64,000 nt of DNA. Origin: Lepidostoma basale. Lineage: Eukaryota > Arthropoda > Insecta > Trichoptera > Lepidostomatidae. Shown here piece by piece: positions 37,001 through 47,800 of the stretch. Under the pieces are notes generated by a model. The model saw only the letters and a program-made list of their open reading frames with translations, searched no databases and was not told the DNA's origin. Made by a program: the position numbers and the translations under genes. Each line of letters opens with the position of its first letter. The first letter of the stretch is position 1. The DNA lies in NCBI GenBank assembly GCA_022606425.2, contig JAHDVF020000010.1:2108001-2172000 (forward strand). Direction: 5' to 3'.

Positions 37001-40000
37001 AAAACAAAAAATAATAGTTATATTATTCACAATTGTATGGTCCAGTATAAATGGACCTTAAGGCAGAATACACTGTAACATAAAGGGTAAATAAAGCGAG
37101 CAAGAGAGCACTTTTTAAAATAAACTAACTAACCATCATGCCGTCTCTCCGAAGGGGTAGGCAGAAAGAATGGACTGCCACACTTTCCTTTCCTGACATA
37201 TTTCCCTCGCTTCCTCAACATTCATACATCGTGTCATGCACGCGCGTCGATTTCCCTGACTCCTCACATGGCCGACATTCAATATTTGATTTATTTGATC
37301 GTGCCACGTTTTCCTCGGTCTTCCTCTATTTCTGGTTCCGTTTACATCATTAACATATAATTTTTTTACCATTCTTTCTTTCCATATGTCCTAACCATCT
37401 TAATGATCCTTTCATTATTTTGTTCATAACACCATCATTCGCACCGCATTCACTTCTTATATTTTCATTCGACACTCTATCATACACAGAGTATCCGCAC
37501 ATTCGTCTAAGAGATCTCATTTCCACTGCATTTGTTCTACTTTCATCCTTCTTTTGCCAGTTCCATGCTTCGCTTCCATACATAAGGATCGGTAGAAGAA
37601 CACTATTGTGGACTGCCATTCAAGTTTTTTTGGATAGGTTTTTAAATAAAAACAAATAAATTTAAAAAAAACTAAACATTGCGCCGTTTCACCACCACAC
37701 TGCTCTATGCCGACATACCTCTCACTCATATACTGTAACATACACACTTGTCAATTTTTCCGACTTCAAGTGTGGCCGCCATTCAGTAATTGATGAATTT
37801 TGTCATGCCATGTGTTCCTCAATGCGAGATTGGCAAGAGTTGTGTATCTATCAGACTCTGTCCAATTTTTAGTGCTCATACTGTCTACAATAACACGTTG
37901 CCTGCGGCGCACTGACCGGGACAGTGGTCCGCCATTTGGGTTTCACCTCTTACTGAACGGTATACGGCCTGACCTAAACAGGGGTCCGCCGTTTGAGTTC
38001 TCTCCTTATCACTGTCCCAGTCAGTGCTCCGCAGTCAACATGTTAAATATTGTCCCCTACGACAGCAACAATTAATTAACTGAGCTACCGCAACAAAAAT
38101 TCCTTTCATTTATATTATTTTACATGGTTTTGAAATAACACAGTGCTGCATTCTTAGCATGCACTTACTACTCAGTAAACACATGTGAGGTGGGGGGGAA
38201 GCAGCAAAGAGTTTGTTTATTATCTGATAGTGATAGTGAATAATCTTTTATAAAGTAATTTAAAAAAAAAAACTAATCCTGAATTAATTTTTATAAAAGG
38301 AAACCAATCCATTATTTTTTATTTCAATTGATTTTATTTACAGTGAATAAGAATCAAGATTATCAAGTCATGAAATGCATGGGGCTCATCAGAAAGAGAT
38401 CACCCAAAAGGCATTTTTACTATTAAGCGACGTCTTAAAGAAGCTGATTTCTCGAATCGAATCACCATGAAGGAACCATTATTAATTGCAGCAAATACAA
38501 AGAAGATTCCCAGATGGATAAAACAACATCAATCATGGACAACTCAAGATTGGAAAATTGTTATGTCTTCTTCTTCTTCTTCCTCTTAGTTTAGGTCGTA
38601 TGACCTGTTTATGACGGCGAGCTGTCCTAGGATGATGAGGCCTTCCTGGTAATCTCTTGCTGCTTGGGTTTTCATCTTTAAATTTTTTTGTAATTCTTGT
38701 ATTAGCTTCTTTCCCATCTTACTATGTCCTCAACACCACAGATAGACCTTATTGTATCATTTCTGATCCGATCTCTGAGGGTTTTGCCTGCGATGGAGCG
38801 CATAGGGTTCACATTTCTGCTACTCTAAGAAGGTTCTTAGTCCTATTGGTATCGGTTCTGACTTCTATTCCATACGTCATGATGGGGCGGACGCATGCAT
38901 TATATATTGTTATGTGAAGCAACAAATCAAAATACAGGGTGCGGCAAAACAGACAGTGCAGTTTTGAAAGGCCGGTACATCCCGTGTGGTGGGGGCAGGA
39001 ACCTGGGAGTGGTCTCATTGTATCGGGAGGGTCTTGCCATTTTCAGTCGTTGCCATGGTTTGGTCCGGACAACACCAGGGCTTTGCCATCCACACGTTTC
39101 TTGAAAATGGCCGTTTTGTCATCGCCACCCAGCGGGCTTTTCGGCTGCACTTCAATCCTGGGCGTCGTGATACCGTCGCTCGCCATAATTTAATTGTGAC
39201 TTGGGTGCGTACATTAAAAGGAACTGGTTCCACACTAATACCTAGAGGTTTAGGAAGACCCAAAACCGTAAGAACACCCGAAAATTTAACGAATGAGAGA
39301 AGCTATTGAACTATCGGCTCGGCGCTCTGCCCAGAAGCGTGCAATTGCATTGGGCATTGCTGACCGCTCACTAAGGAGGATTTTGCATCAAGACTTATCA
39401 TTCCACCCATACAAGATTATGATTGTCCAAGAGTTAAAACCTCCTGACTATGAAAACCGCATGAAACGCTCCCAAGAAATGTTGAACCGAATGCATGCGA
39501 GGTAAACTTTTTTCAGTAGGGATGAGGCCCACATTCATCTCTGTAGAGCGGTGAATAAACAAAAATTTTAGTACTGGGCTGAAAATAACCCAAGGCAACT
39601 TCACGAGAGACCTCTTCACTCCCCAAAAGTGACTGTGTGGTGTGCGATTTCCAAATTTGGGGTGATTGGGCTGTATTTTTTTGAGGAGAATGGACGAACC
39701 GTGACTGTTAACACTCAACGTTATGTTTCCACGTTGGAAATTTTTTTTGAACCTCAATTGGAAGAACTAATGGAGGAAAAAGGTCTGGGAGATATCTGGT
39801 TTCAACAGGATGGTGCTATGGCCCATACTGCTCGAGTTTCGATGACAAAACTGCGACAGATGTTCCCTGCGCGCCTCGTCTCTCTGAGGAGTGACGTGGG
39901 ATGGCCCGCGCGCTCATCTGATTTAAACACTTGCGAATTTTTCCTATGGGGCTATCTGAAGGAAAGAGTTTTTAAACATCGGCCTCACACCTTGGAAGAA

Positions 40001-40997
40001 CTTAAGGATCGAATTCGGGAGGAAATCGCCGCTATGCCCATCGAGATGTGCCAAAATGCAGCCGAAAACTTCAGAAATCTCCTTCACCAATGTATCGCTG
40101 CTGGGGGCCATCATCTTTCTGATGTCATCTTTAAGACTTGATGCGTAAAACAGCATGATGTACCAAATAAAATAAAATTAATCTCATTTCTGTAAGTTGC
40201 ACTGTTTTTTTTTTTTTTTAATAACCCTTCAAAACTGCACTGTCTGTTTTGCCGCACCTTATATGTAGTTTTTGGCTCCGGGTGAAAAATTGGCATTCGA
40301 AGAATTGAGGGAGAGAAGGTATTAAAACAATGTATTGTGCCATCGGTGAAACACAAGAAGCTTTGTTATGGTAAGGGGTTGTTTTCTCAGAAATTAAACA
40401 GAAAAATACTATCCATATACAGGGATTAATAAGGAATGAGTACTATCGGAGAATTCTGTAAAATCATTTGCTTTCCTCTGGACAGAGGATTTTTTTTAAT
40501 GATTTATTTTTAGGCATGATAATGATCCCACGCATACTAAATCAATTGTTCCCTTCCCCATTCAAGTTTTTTTTAACACAGTCTAATGTTTAAAATTACA
40601 TTCAAATTGTGATATGTATAATTACGCCATTTACTCGATGCAAAATATATTATGGGTAAAAAATAAATTGAAATCTAAAATACTATGACAATGAATGTTT
40701 AATTACACTATGGATTTTTTTGGTGGAAAACCAGTGAAGCATGCATCTCCCCCAATGGGCTAACTTAAATCTTGTACATTGGAAACACAGCAATTAAAAG
40801 AAAACCATGTAAATACTTTATATCGCAATTACCACCCTGGAAATGACAGTATTAAGTTATTTTAGTAAAAACAACTCATTGGAAACATGCAAAAGTGACA
40901 AAGTTCTCAGTTGACATTTGGACATTACCTTATTCTCAACAATATTCTTCACTTGATCAATATCACCATTTTTGATTCCCCAAACCAATTCGCCCAT
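31014..40997 (-). CDS. MTPN: Myotrophin (V-1), ankyrin-repeat protein, complete
   Basis: Small cytosolic ankyrin protein; family members bind the actin capping protein CapZ and block it. Exons 40997-40929, 36993-36883, 34795-34712, 31100-31014 (351 nt, 116 aa; human 118 aa), all introns in phase 0. Protein starts MGELVWGIKNGDIDQVKNIV, then VPLHYAADYGQAAVLTYLLG (ankyrin), DKHGISVLLAAIWEGHTDCV (ankyrin) and ends TPEGLPYLEAAEKQEIKQLL. Order and spacing match human myotrophin exactly (DKHHITPLLSAVYEGH). Each intron is full of transposons; a LINE-A starts about 45 bases upstream of the exon 3 acceptor. Confidence 0.93.
31178..31395. mobile_element. hAT-like MITE with 8-bp duplication
   Basis: Starts CAGTGGCGGTACTCCCATA, ends TATGGTAGTACCGCCACTG. 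Flanks ctaagtag (31170-31177) and ctaagaag (31396-31403) are an 8-bp duplication with one mismatch, as hAT elements make. Internally it contains ctcttacgtctgatgggaac, which recurs inverted at 50530-50580 and 63890-63930. Confidence 0.75.
31830..32400. repeat. Repeat R with a 55-bp direct repeat at both ends
   Basis: aatgtatacatatacttgta ... ggatttcac-cattgcgggtt occurs at about 31836-31888 and 32353-32403. The sequence between (about 31900-32235) is found inverted at 63148-63415 (for example agacgaagatg / catcttcgtct). Unclassified. Confidence 0.5.
32485..32840 (+). mobile_element. LINE-E 3' end
   Basis: Frames read MWIYRRMSKISWTERVMNKE, KHRKLEYFRHVMSNNKYKVM and, in another frame, RKSWLDNLRKWFNCSTK. 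This is the familiar C-terminal end of an RTE-type reverse transcriptase ORF, with frameshifts. Confidence 0.7.
33335..33870 (-). mobile_element. LINE-A copy lacking its 3' tail
   Basis: Minus-strand frame MRSLRRICGRAIYDRFSNAD, RMAKNVYVNNVNGVRSRGRP, RKTWHDQINKILKVGK. It begins at the end of the coding part, so the stem-loop and tail are missing. Confidence 0.7.
33994..34208 (+). mobile_element. tRNA-derived SINE (tail type 1)
   Basis: gacgaccttcgtagccaagt (A box), gggttcgattcccggcaatg (B box), body, then tttacatc ... gatgtaaag inverted repeat and a short AT tail. Nearly intact. Confidence 0.85.
34215..34400 (-). mobile_element. LINE-D 3' fragment
   Basis: Minus strand encodes GLDRDETCGELFRVAQDREA-like sequence and AGVIANVRGT before the tail, the same end as 49960-50330 (ELFRAAQDREAYSRVIFNVG). 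Confidence 0.6.
34840..35955 (+). mobile_element. Longest LINE-A copy, with YADD reverse transcriptase
   Basis: Open frame to 35632 contains DRGKLWEILSEYGINTKLI, GVKQGCVMSPWLFNLYMD, the catalytic SCLLYADDAVLLADN, MMNVNKSKVMIFEKEG and LMYGSEAWNWQKKDESRINA. A small deletion shifts the frame at about 35628 (SECE-stop), then NESVMNKIMKGSLRWFGHME and RGRPRKMWHDQINQILN. It ends ctacccctccggagagatgg then ggttagttag. RTE/R4-like clade is inferred. 5'-truncated within the RT domain. Confidence 0.88.
35955..36060. repeat. MITE-P half copy
   Basis: gacatgtttcaccttac and aaggcgaaacatgtcactcc are the central inverted arms of MITE-P. The LINE-A tail runs straight into it. Confidence 0.5.
36084..36320 (+). 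mobile_element. tRNA-derived SINE (tail type 1)
   Basis: cgacctttgtggccgggtgg (A box), gggttcgattcccggcaatg (B box), body, ctttacatc / gatgtaaag pair, tail aataataataat. Near full length. Confidence 0.85.
36375..36525 (-). mobile_element. LINE-A 3' end (GTT tail)
   Basis: caacaacaacaaaccatcat, accccaggggtaggcagaga, then 3' UTR to acgtcgattcttccggcttc. Only 150 bases remain. Confidence 0.65.
37118..37640 (-). mobile_element. LINE-A copy (GTTA tail)
   Basis: Minus-strand frames MVKKLYVNDVNGTRNRGRPR, MRSLRRMCGYSVYDRVSNEN and LMYGSEAWNWQKKDESRTNA with frameshifts. Tail aaactaactaaccatc on the top strand. Confidence 0.8.
37670..37825 (-). mobile_element. LINE-A variant fragment
   Basis: aaacattgcgccgtttcacc to aattttgtcatgccatgtgt follows the 3' UTR order of the variant subfamily seen at 22630 and 43258. 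Strongly decayed. Confidence 0.5.
37894..38042. mobile_element. TTAA-type MITE, 149 bp
   Basis: Inverted ends cacgttgcctgcggcgcact and agtgctccgcagtcaacatg continue through gaccgggacagtg / cactgtcccagtc. Right flank TTAA; left flank ATAA (one change). piggyBac-like affinity is inferred. Confidence 0.6.
38573..38934 (-). mobile_element. LINE-B 3' end nested in the Tc1-like remnant
   Basis: Top strand cttcttcttcttcctcttag then the reverse of ACVRPIMTYGIEVRTDTNRT / KNLLRVAEM. Same family as 56953-57340 and 45637-46260. Confidence 0.75.
38935..40260 (+). mobile_element. DD41-type mariner/Tc1 element, full length
   Basis: Starts CAGGGTGCGGCAAAACAGAC after TA (38933-38934); the right end gtctgttttgccgcacctta is its inverse. 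About 1.33 kb with one transposase gene (38986-40141). It interrupts LINE-B, so it is the youngest layer of a three-deep nest. Confidence 0.85.
38986..40141 (+). pseudogene. DD41-type mariner transposase, inactivated
   Basis: HTH part: RAFRLHFNPGRRDTVARHN, GLGRPKTVRTPENL; a frameshift near 39280; then AQKRAIALGIADRSLRRIL. In-frame stops lie at 39503 and 39569. The catalytic domain shows SRDEAHIHLC (first D), FQQDGAMAHTARVSM (second D) and DLNTCEFFLWGYLKERVF, 41 residues after the second D. The third acidic residue is Glu where related DD41D proteins have Asp. Ends HLSDVIFKT. Confidence 0.85.
40601..40928. other. Intron sequence, nothing recognised
   Basis: AT-rich part of MTPN intron 1 next to exon 1. 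Confidence 0.4.
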
Positions 40998-41931
40998 TTT
41001 TAAAGGTTTTCGTAAGAATTTTCACTGTAAAATAAAATCAAAAGCGGCCGGCGGATGTGACATCTGTCAAATCGCAATGAAATATCTATTGTCCACGGTG
41101 GTACGTCTGTCCGTGAAAGTTGCTGATACATGCAATAAAAAAATGCGTCTAGTACCTACTCATTCAAAAATATTTTTAGAGTAGCGTGGGGCCCGAACTC
41201 AATCATTTTTAAAAGTGAAATAGACGAAATGGGGGTTTTAAAATATAATTGCCTCATAATTGTTATAAACATATATAGAATCTTTATATCTCAATCCCCA
41301 TGATGCTCTGGTCAGCTCCTGCGGTTTCTTGATGTGGGCGAATGCTCCATCTTTCAAAACTTTTTTCTACTTATGAACTATTGCTATCCTAGGAGGACTT
41401 AGGAGCAAAACTTCGTGTTTCTGTCTGTTGACAGACTCTGTGCACTTCAATCAACTGAACATTACTGTTAGGCCAGATACGTAATGTTCCAATCTAGAGT
41501 ATCCCAAAAACTATGCAACTTTATACACTATTGTCAACCTTATAATATAAAAACTTTCTACTTATGAACTATTGCTATTCTAGGAGGAAAACTCTATTGT
41601 GTTGATACAATTTAATATATAGCAAACCTACAATACTTATATCTATCTACCTTTTTATTTTTCCCTTCCTGTGTTAAAAATGTCCGCGTGTTACGGTGCT
41701 GCATATTTACTTTGTCCGTCTAAATGAGAGTTTGAAATCGAAAAAACAGAATATTCATAGGATAATGCTTTAAGTAACAGTTGAAACGAAATCCGAAATT
41801 TTTAATCCAATTCCTTAAAAACATGGAATACCATCTAGTGAGAATACGATGTTACGTAAATATTTATGTGGCGCCTCCCTTACTTTTCGAACGATTGAAT
41901 ATTAAAAATGTATTTCTTGTACTTAGGAATA
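40998..41931. other. Upstream of MTPN; direct repeat only
   Basis: 5' UTR and promoter of MTPN should lie in the first few hundred bases, but no clear signal is visible. ttctacttatgaactattgc occurs at about 41367 and 41559, each followed by t-atcctaggagga or a variant, a spaced direct duplication. Confidence 0.35.
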
Positions 41932-41933
41932 TA

Positions 41934-43208
41934 TTAGGTCCTTACATATGAAATTGGCGTTTTGTACGGGAGGAACATAAAGTTGATTTTTTTTTAATAT
42001 AATATATTTATTTAATCAAAGTATGTACCATTGCTATCTATGCACTTTTGCCATCTCATAGGTACTTCATCGATCCCTTTACTAAAAAAAACATTCGGAC
42101 GGGAATCAATAAAATGATGGACTGCCCCATCGGAGTTGAATTTTTTCCCTTGCAAGAAGTTATCCAAATTTCGAAAAAAAATAGTAATCTGTTGGGGCAA
42201 GGTCCGGAGAGTACGGTGGATGTCTTAGACATTCCAATTGAAGCTCTTCTAATTTGGTAGCCGTCTGTTGTGCAGTGTGTGGTCTAGTGTTATCATGAAG
42301 CAGCAGTGGCCTAGAGCGATTAACTAGCCTCGGTTGTTTAGCAGCTAGCTTTTCCATCATGGTTTGCAGTTACTGACAATAGACATCTGCCGTAATCGTC
42401 TGCCCAGATTTAAGAAAGCTGTAGTGAACGACACCAGCACTAGTCCACCAAACGCTGACAAGTAACTTTTTTGGAGTCAATTTTCGCTTGGGGCATGGTT
42501 TGGCTGGTTCGGCAGGGTTCAGCCATTGCGATGAGCGCTTCCGATTATCATACAGGATCCACTTTTCATCACAGGTAATGATTCGATTCAAAATCCCTTC
42601 ATTATTGTGCCGGTTGAGTAATGCGACGCAGCAGTCAACGCGCGTTTGTTGATTTGCTTCACTCAATTCGTGAGGTACCCACCTTTCAAGCTTTTTCACC
42701 TTCCCAATTTGCTTCAAGTGGATTAAAACAGTTTTATCACTAACACCGCAGCCTGCAGCTAACTCGGACGTGGTTTGCGATGGATCCGCTTCCACAATAG
42801 CCTTCAATTCTTCATTATCAACTTTGGTCTCCGGCCGTCCACGGGGCTTGTTCTGCAGGTCGAAATTTCCAGAACGAAAACGTTGGAACCAAAAACGCAC
42901 TGTGTTTTCTTTTGCGGCACCGTCGCCATACACATCATTAATCCTTCGAGCCATTTCTGCAGCACTGGTGCCACGGTGGAACTCGTACTCGTAAATAACG
43001 CGATATTTCAAGTTTTCCATTTTGTAAACTGAGTGACGCAAAGAAAAAAACAATTGAGGAAAAAACAAATGAATTATAATTTTCGAAACACAAATACTTG
43101 AGTAAATAGCTGTATAAATTTGAATTTGGAATTCCTAACCAAAGAGAAGATATTTGAGATCAAAGTTGCCAGTACGGCAAAACGCCAATTTCATATGTAA
43201 GGACCTAA
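41934..43208 (-). mobile_element. Full-length mariner (DD34D), 1275 bp
   Basis: Perfect inverted ends: ttaggtccttacatatgaaa at 41934 and its complement ending 43208, with TA duplications (41932-41933, 43209-43210). The arms match for 30 bases. It contains one transposase gene on the minus strand. A second copy is cut by the window start (1-282). Little divergence suggests recent activity. Confidence 0.93.
42012..43020 (-). pseudogene. mariner transposase with one stop and one frameshift
   Basis: Starts MENLKYRVIYEYEFHRGTSA (ATG at 43020) with HTH WFQRFRSGNFDLQNKPRGRP, then WVPHEL, TCDEKWILYDN (first D), LLHDNTRPHTAQQ (second D) and YSPDLAPTDYYFF (third D), with 34 residues between the last two. 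A TAA stop replaces a codon at about 42370 (VYCQ-stop), and an extra T in an eight-T run near 42175 shifts the frame. C-terminal WQKCIDSNGTYFD follows in the new frame. Otherwise nearly complete (about 335 codons). Confidence 0.92.
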
Positions 43209-43257
43209 TAAACGCAGCGGGAGTGAGGCAGGAGTATATTCTTTAATTTAATTCGCA

Positions 43258-43845
43258 ACAATACTAAGTAGGGAGGATGGACTGCCATACTGCTCTGTCC
43301 TGACATATCTCTTGAGATTCCTCTACATTTATAAATTGTATCATGCATGCTCGTTGATTTTTCTGACTTTGAATGTGGCCGCCTTTTAGTATTTGATCAA
43401 TTTGTTCACGCCATGCTTTTCTTGGTCTTCCTTGCCTTCTCTTTCCACTCACACTGCCTGTATACAACATTTTAACCATTCTTCTCTCATCCATTCGCTC
43501 CATATGTCCAATGATCCTTTTTTAATTTCACTAATAATGCAATCATCTGCCTTACATGATTTATTCCTTATTTCATCACTCGGTATTCTATCACATATCT
43601 TTCATCAAATTTCCGGCATATTCTTCTCAGTGATCTAATTTATACGGCATTTACCCTACTTTCATCACTCTTTTGCCGGCATTATTTCTATACATAAGGA
43701 TTGGCACTAGAACTTCATTATATACTGCCATCTTTGCTTCAGTAGATATTTTTCTATTTGCGGTGATGACTTTGAGACCGCCATTTAATTTGTTCCCAGC
43801 ATATCTTTCTCCATTTTTCCATCTCTTGTGAACATGCTCTTGAAT
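43258..43845 (-). mobile_element. LINE-A variant subfamily copy
   Basis: Minus-strand frame MERMDERRMVKMLYTGSVSG, KRRQGRPRKAWREQIDQIL. Upstream frames are broken. It sits 50 bases from the mariner end. Confidence 0.75.
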
Positions 43846-43858
43846 ATTATTGCCTTAA

Positions 43859-44093
43859 CACTTTCATTGTGGAACATTTTCAGATATCTAGTAAGATACT
43901 CAAATTATGTCTTATTTAATTATAAAATATAACCCATAGAAATTGAAAATGTTCCAAATAAATATTTACTATTTATTTTTGTATATTATACACATCGGTG
44001 AGTATTTATTAAAACCTAAAGTGCTGGGCGGATATTGAGCACTTAACGAGATTCCGGTTGTACGTGTCTAGCGCATACTCAGCAACCAACGTG
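43859..44093. mobile_element. TTAA-flanked short element
   Basis: TTAA at 43855-43858 and 44094-44097. Terminal CACTTTCATTG against CACGTTGGTTG (inverse of the right end). An inner hairpin, tggaacattttca (43870) with tgaaaatgttcca (43944), is present. Non-coding; piggyBac-like affinity is only inferred. Confidence 0.45.
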
Positions 44094-44163
44094 TTAAGAC
44101 ATTTATTGACACCCCATCTGCAGTGTAAACAAAAAAACAATAAAACACTTTTAGTAAAATATT

Positions 44164-44829
44164 TTTATTGACCTTAATGAACCATATTGGTCTTTAAAAC
44201 CAATTTCAATACATTATAAATTTGGTATTATAACCTACGAATGAAAAACAAATTAACAATAATGTAGCATTACTGATTTATAATTAATATAGTTATACAG
44301 AGGAAATAAAAACAACTAAAACGCGTACTCTTTCAACGAGATAAAAATAAATATTCACCAAATAAAGTTACTTACGAGGGAAATAGGGTTGTCAGCAGAA
44401 GTCATTTTTAGTCACTCAATGGAAGAACCATTATGAAGTATTCAAACATTTCAAATGTTAACACCAATCGTACTTAAATAATATACATACATATTAAGGA
44501 GTTATGATTTTAGAAAAAACATAAGCAAATGCCAAAAGTACTTAACACAATGTATCTAAGAAGTACATAAATTCATATTATGTATTATAGTCTAACACAA
44601 ATGTAACAATTTGCTAAAAACTTTAAAATATTGAAAATAAAATCATATATATTTTTTCTCCTTCTTAAAATATATTATGTTTACTTGGGACATAAGTAAG
44701 ACAGTCTAATATGCATGCAACTGATATCGCAGTGCCGAAGCTGAAAATAATATGTAAGAGAAAAAAAAAAATGATCCGTTGATGCGATACAAAAATGACA
44801 GCTCTGTATTATTGGTTAATGTAACAGCT
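44164..44829 (-). promoter_or_regulatory. eIF4E 3' UTR with poly(A) signal
   Basis: AT-rich region after the eIF4E stop. AATAAA on the minus strand at 44164-44169 is a candidate end; other AT-rich hexamers lie closer to the stop, so the length is uncertain. No repeat seen. Confidence 0.4.
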
Positions 44830-47800
44830 TCACAAGGTGTAGGTAGATTTTATTGTGGAACTGGGTTTAGATGACGAATGTTTATGTGAAAGAAAGTTAA
44901 TTTGATTCCGGGGACCCAATTTTAAAACTTCCTTTAATTTTTTTCCAATTTCCATAACGGTAGTTGACTTTGATGCGTCTTTCACCCACACAGCTGAAAC
45001 AAAAGGAACGTTTGATTGTTAGATAATTACAGAAAAAATATGAAAAAACACAAAAGTTATGCACAAAATTATATGCAATAGAAAGTTATTTTAATTATAC
45101 TAAAGAACTGAAGATTTTTTTGAATTATTAAGAGACAAAGTATTTAGGTTAGATTTTTAATATCTAAACATATCTTTCATCGAGTTTTCTTTGAGTCTGA
45201 ACATAGCGGACCATAGAGATTTGCTCTATAAATTGAAATAAACATAAACACCACAAGTAATAATAATGACAGTCAGAAAGCTGATAGTGGTAATGATACC
45301 GTAGAATGTACAAATTACCCAATCAAGAGTGAGAAGGGAGACAGATGCCAAAGGCTCGGGTCACAGTGAGATAGGAAAAGTGACATTTGCTACAGATAGT
45401 ACTCACCAACTTTATCCTGCTTGGGTCTAACATTAACTACAGCTCCATTTACTTCGCTGCCATATTCAAAGGCTTCACCAATGAGACATAGACACTGGAA
45501 CAAAAAAAAAGGGGTTAACACAAAAAATAAATCAGGATTTTCCCAAATCTCATAATTTACCAAAATATTTTTTTACTAAGAATTATGAGTATTTTTTATT
45601 TATTCTTCTTCTTCTTCTTCTTCCCTTTTTGTAGACTCAGGAGTTAGTTATTTCAGGCGGGTCCTCTTGAGATGCTGAACTCCAGCTTTCTCTCCACCGT
45701 TTCGGGGGTCTTCCTGGTCGGCGTTGTCCGTTTGGCGTTCCATGGAGAGCTATGTGTGGTATTCTATTTGAGCTCATCCTTTCTAAGTGTTCATGCCAGT
45801 ATCGCCGTCTTTGACATCCCCATCTGACCACATCTTCGACCTCGCAGATTTCTCGGATTGCTGTATTCCTAACTCGATCACGTAGGGTCTTGCCAGCTAT
45901 AGCGCGGAGCGTTTTCATCTCGGTTGTCCTGAGCATGCTCTTTGTCTTGACAGTGTCTGCCCTCGATCCAATGCCATATGTGAGGATTGGTCGCACACAG
46001 GTCTTGTAGATGCGTACCTTGCTGTCAGTCCTCATGTCCCTGTTTCTCCATATGACATCTTTCAGGCAGCCTGCAACTGCTGCAGCCCTATCCACCTGTG
46101 ACCTTACTTCTCTGGCGAGGTCATTAGAGCTGGTTACTTCGCTTCCGAGATATCTGAATAGGTCCACCTGTTCAATTTCCTCCTGGCGTACGGAGACTTC
46201 GCATCTCAGTTGATTTCTTGCGAATGTCATACACTTCGTTTTTGGGGTGGATATGATCATGTTATGATCATGTTTTTTTAAATTAAAATATCTTAATTTT
46301 GATCTGATCCTTAAATCAGAATATTGATTTCACATATGGCTGATTTGATACACATTATTTTGCCGACTCTTTAAACTACCAACTAACAAACAGGCTGTCT
46401 CATCGTAGGCAGAAATAATACACTGCCACACAATTATTTCCTGACACACTTCTGTTGCTTCCTCAACATTCGTATATTGTGTCATACACAAAGTAAAAAA
46501 ATATATAAATACATAATAACAAGACTCCAATAAAAAATATCACTCTTTTGATAATTAATTTTTTTGGGAATGCCGAATTTAATCAAATTGTTTATTAATT
46601 TTCAGATAAATTAATTCTTGGATATTGCAATGTAATAATTTATTTGAGCAGATAGTGAAATTAAGTGGAAAAGTAAACTAGCAGAACAGAGACTAGATAG
46701 GAATGAATAACTTACAACATCTAGCCATACTCTGTCGAGATCTGTTGAGCGATGTCTCTTGTCCAAGAGGAGTAACCAGCGGCCCCCGAGCTTGTTGGCG
46801 TCATGTTCCCAGAAGGGCGGGATTTCCCCCTTGAACACCGAGTAGTCGCATCCAGTTTTGATTTCCGAAGCTTGTTTAATATGGTGATAGATACTAGACA
46901 AAAAATATATACAAAACAGTTTGATATACGATAACTTTTACATTAAAAAATATCAATCTTGATTTTTCTAACAGGTATATTTGATAGCATCAATCAAACT
47001 GCTGAGGATAATTGAATCAGAGAGACCCATTTTTCATATGAACGAAGAGGAAAATAAATACACTTGTATTTATGGAGTTATCTGGTTTCTTAATATCAAA
47101 GTATTACTCTATCTCCCCTTGATTTAACGTGTCTTAAATATGGTATATTTGTAATGACAGTGTAACGGCGGGTTATTATCGGGTTATGACTTGTGTGCAT
47201 TACAATTGTTTGACTTTAGAACTACAATCTAGGTTGTCCGCTACAACTAAGTGTGGCACTAACAATCTGTGCACGATATACAATGATAACTATGTGCATG
47301 TCCGCATAACAGTCAGAATTACCTGTAGCTTCATTCAAGTAAGCTAGTGTTGTCTCTGTATTAAATAAAGCATTTTTTTAGCTAATTCGTTGTTATAACA
47401 TGGAGCCTATGAGTTCTACTCAATGCTACTTATAACCAATTCTTTGTATAGTGTGAGAATGATTATTATAACATGATGTCCACACCGTTGAATTATACTC
47501 AATGTGACTTCTAACCAATTATTTCTATTGTGTGAGAATGATTATTATAACATGGTGCCCACACTGTTAGTTATACTCAATGCTACTTCTAACTGTGTGC
47601 CCACTCTGGAGTTATAGTGAATGCTACTTCTTACTAATGACATATATTTGTGAAAAACACTGCTAGGATATTGGTGTATGTGTGTGAAAAGTAATCCCAC
47701 ACCACAGATGGTTAATTTGCACCTGCACAGCGATAAAGGGATATGTATTGTTGTATGTTACAAAATAGGCAGAAGTCCCGACATAATTTGCACACTGAAC

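Larger units (their letters stand above)
38380..40600 (+). pseudogene. Tc1-like transposase remnant, split by other elements
   Basis: 38380-38570 encodes RRLKEADFSNRITMKEPLL and IPRWIKQHQSWTTQDWKIVM, the stretch just before the first catalytic Asp in Tc1-type transposases. The sequence resumes at about 40266 with VFGSG, then IHIQGLIRNEYYRRIL and DNDPTHTKSIV (second Asp region) in changing frames. In between sit a LINE-B tail and a DD41-type mariner. Confidence 0.7.

Noticed and set aside
45637..46260. Host gene of 207 codons on the minus strand
   Set aside because: It is the C-terminal part of a reverse transcriptase ORF (VRPILTYG, GKTLRDRVRN), with a repeat tail and relatives at 38.6 and 57 kb.
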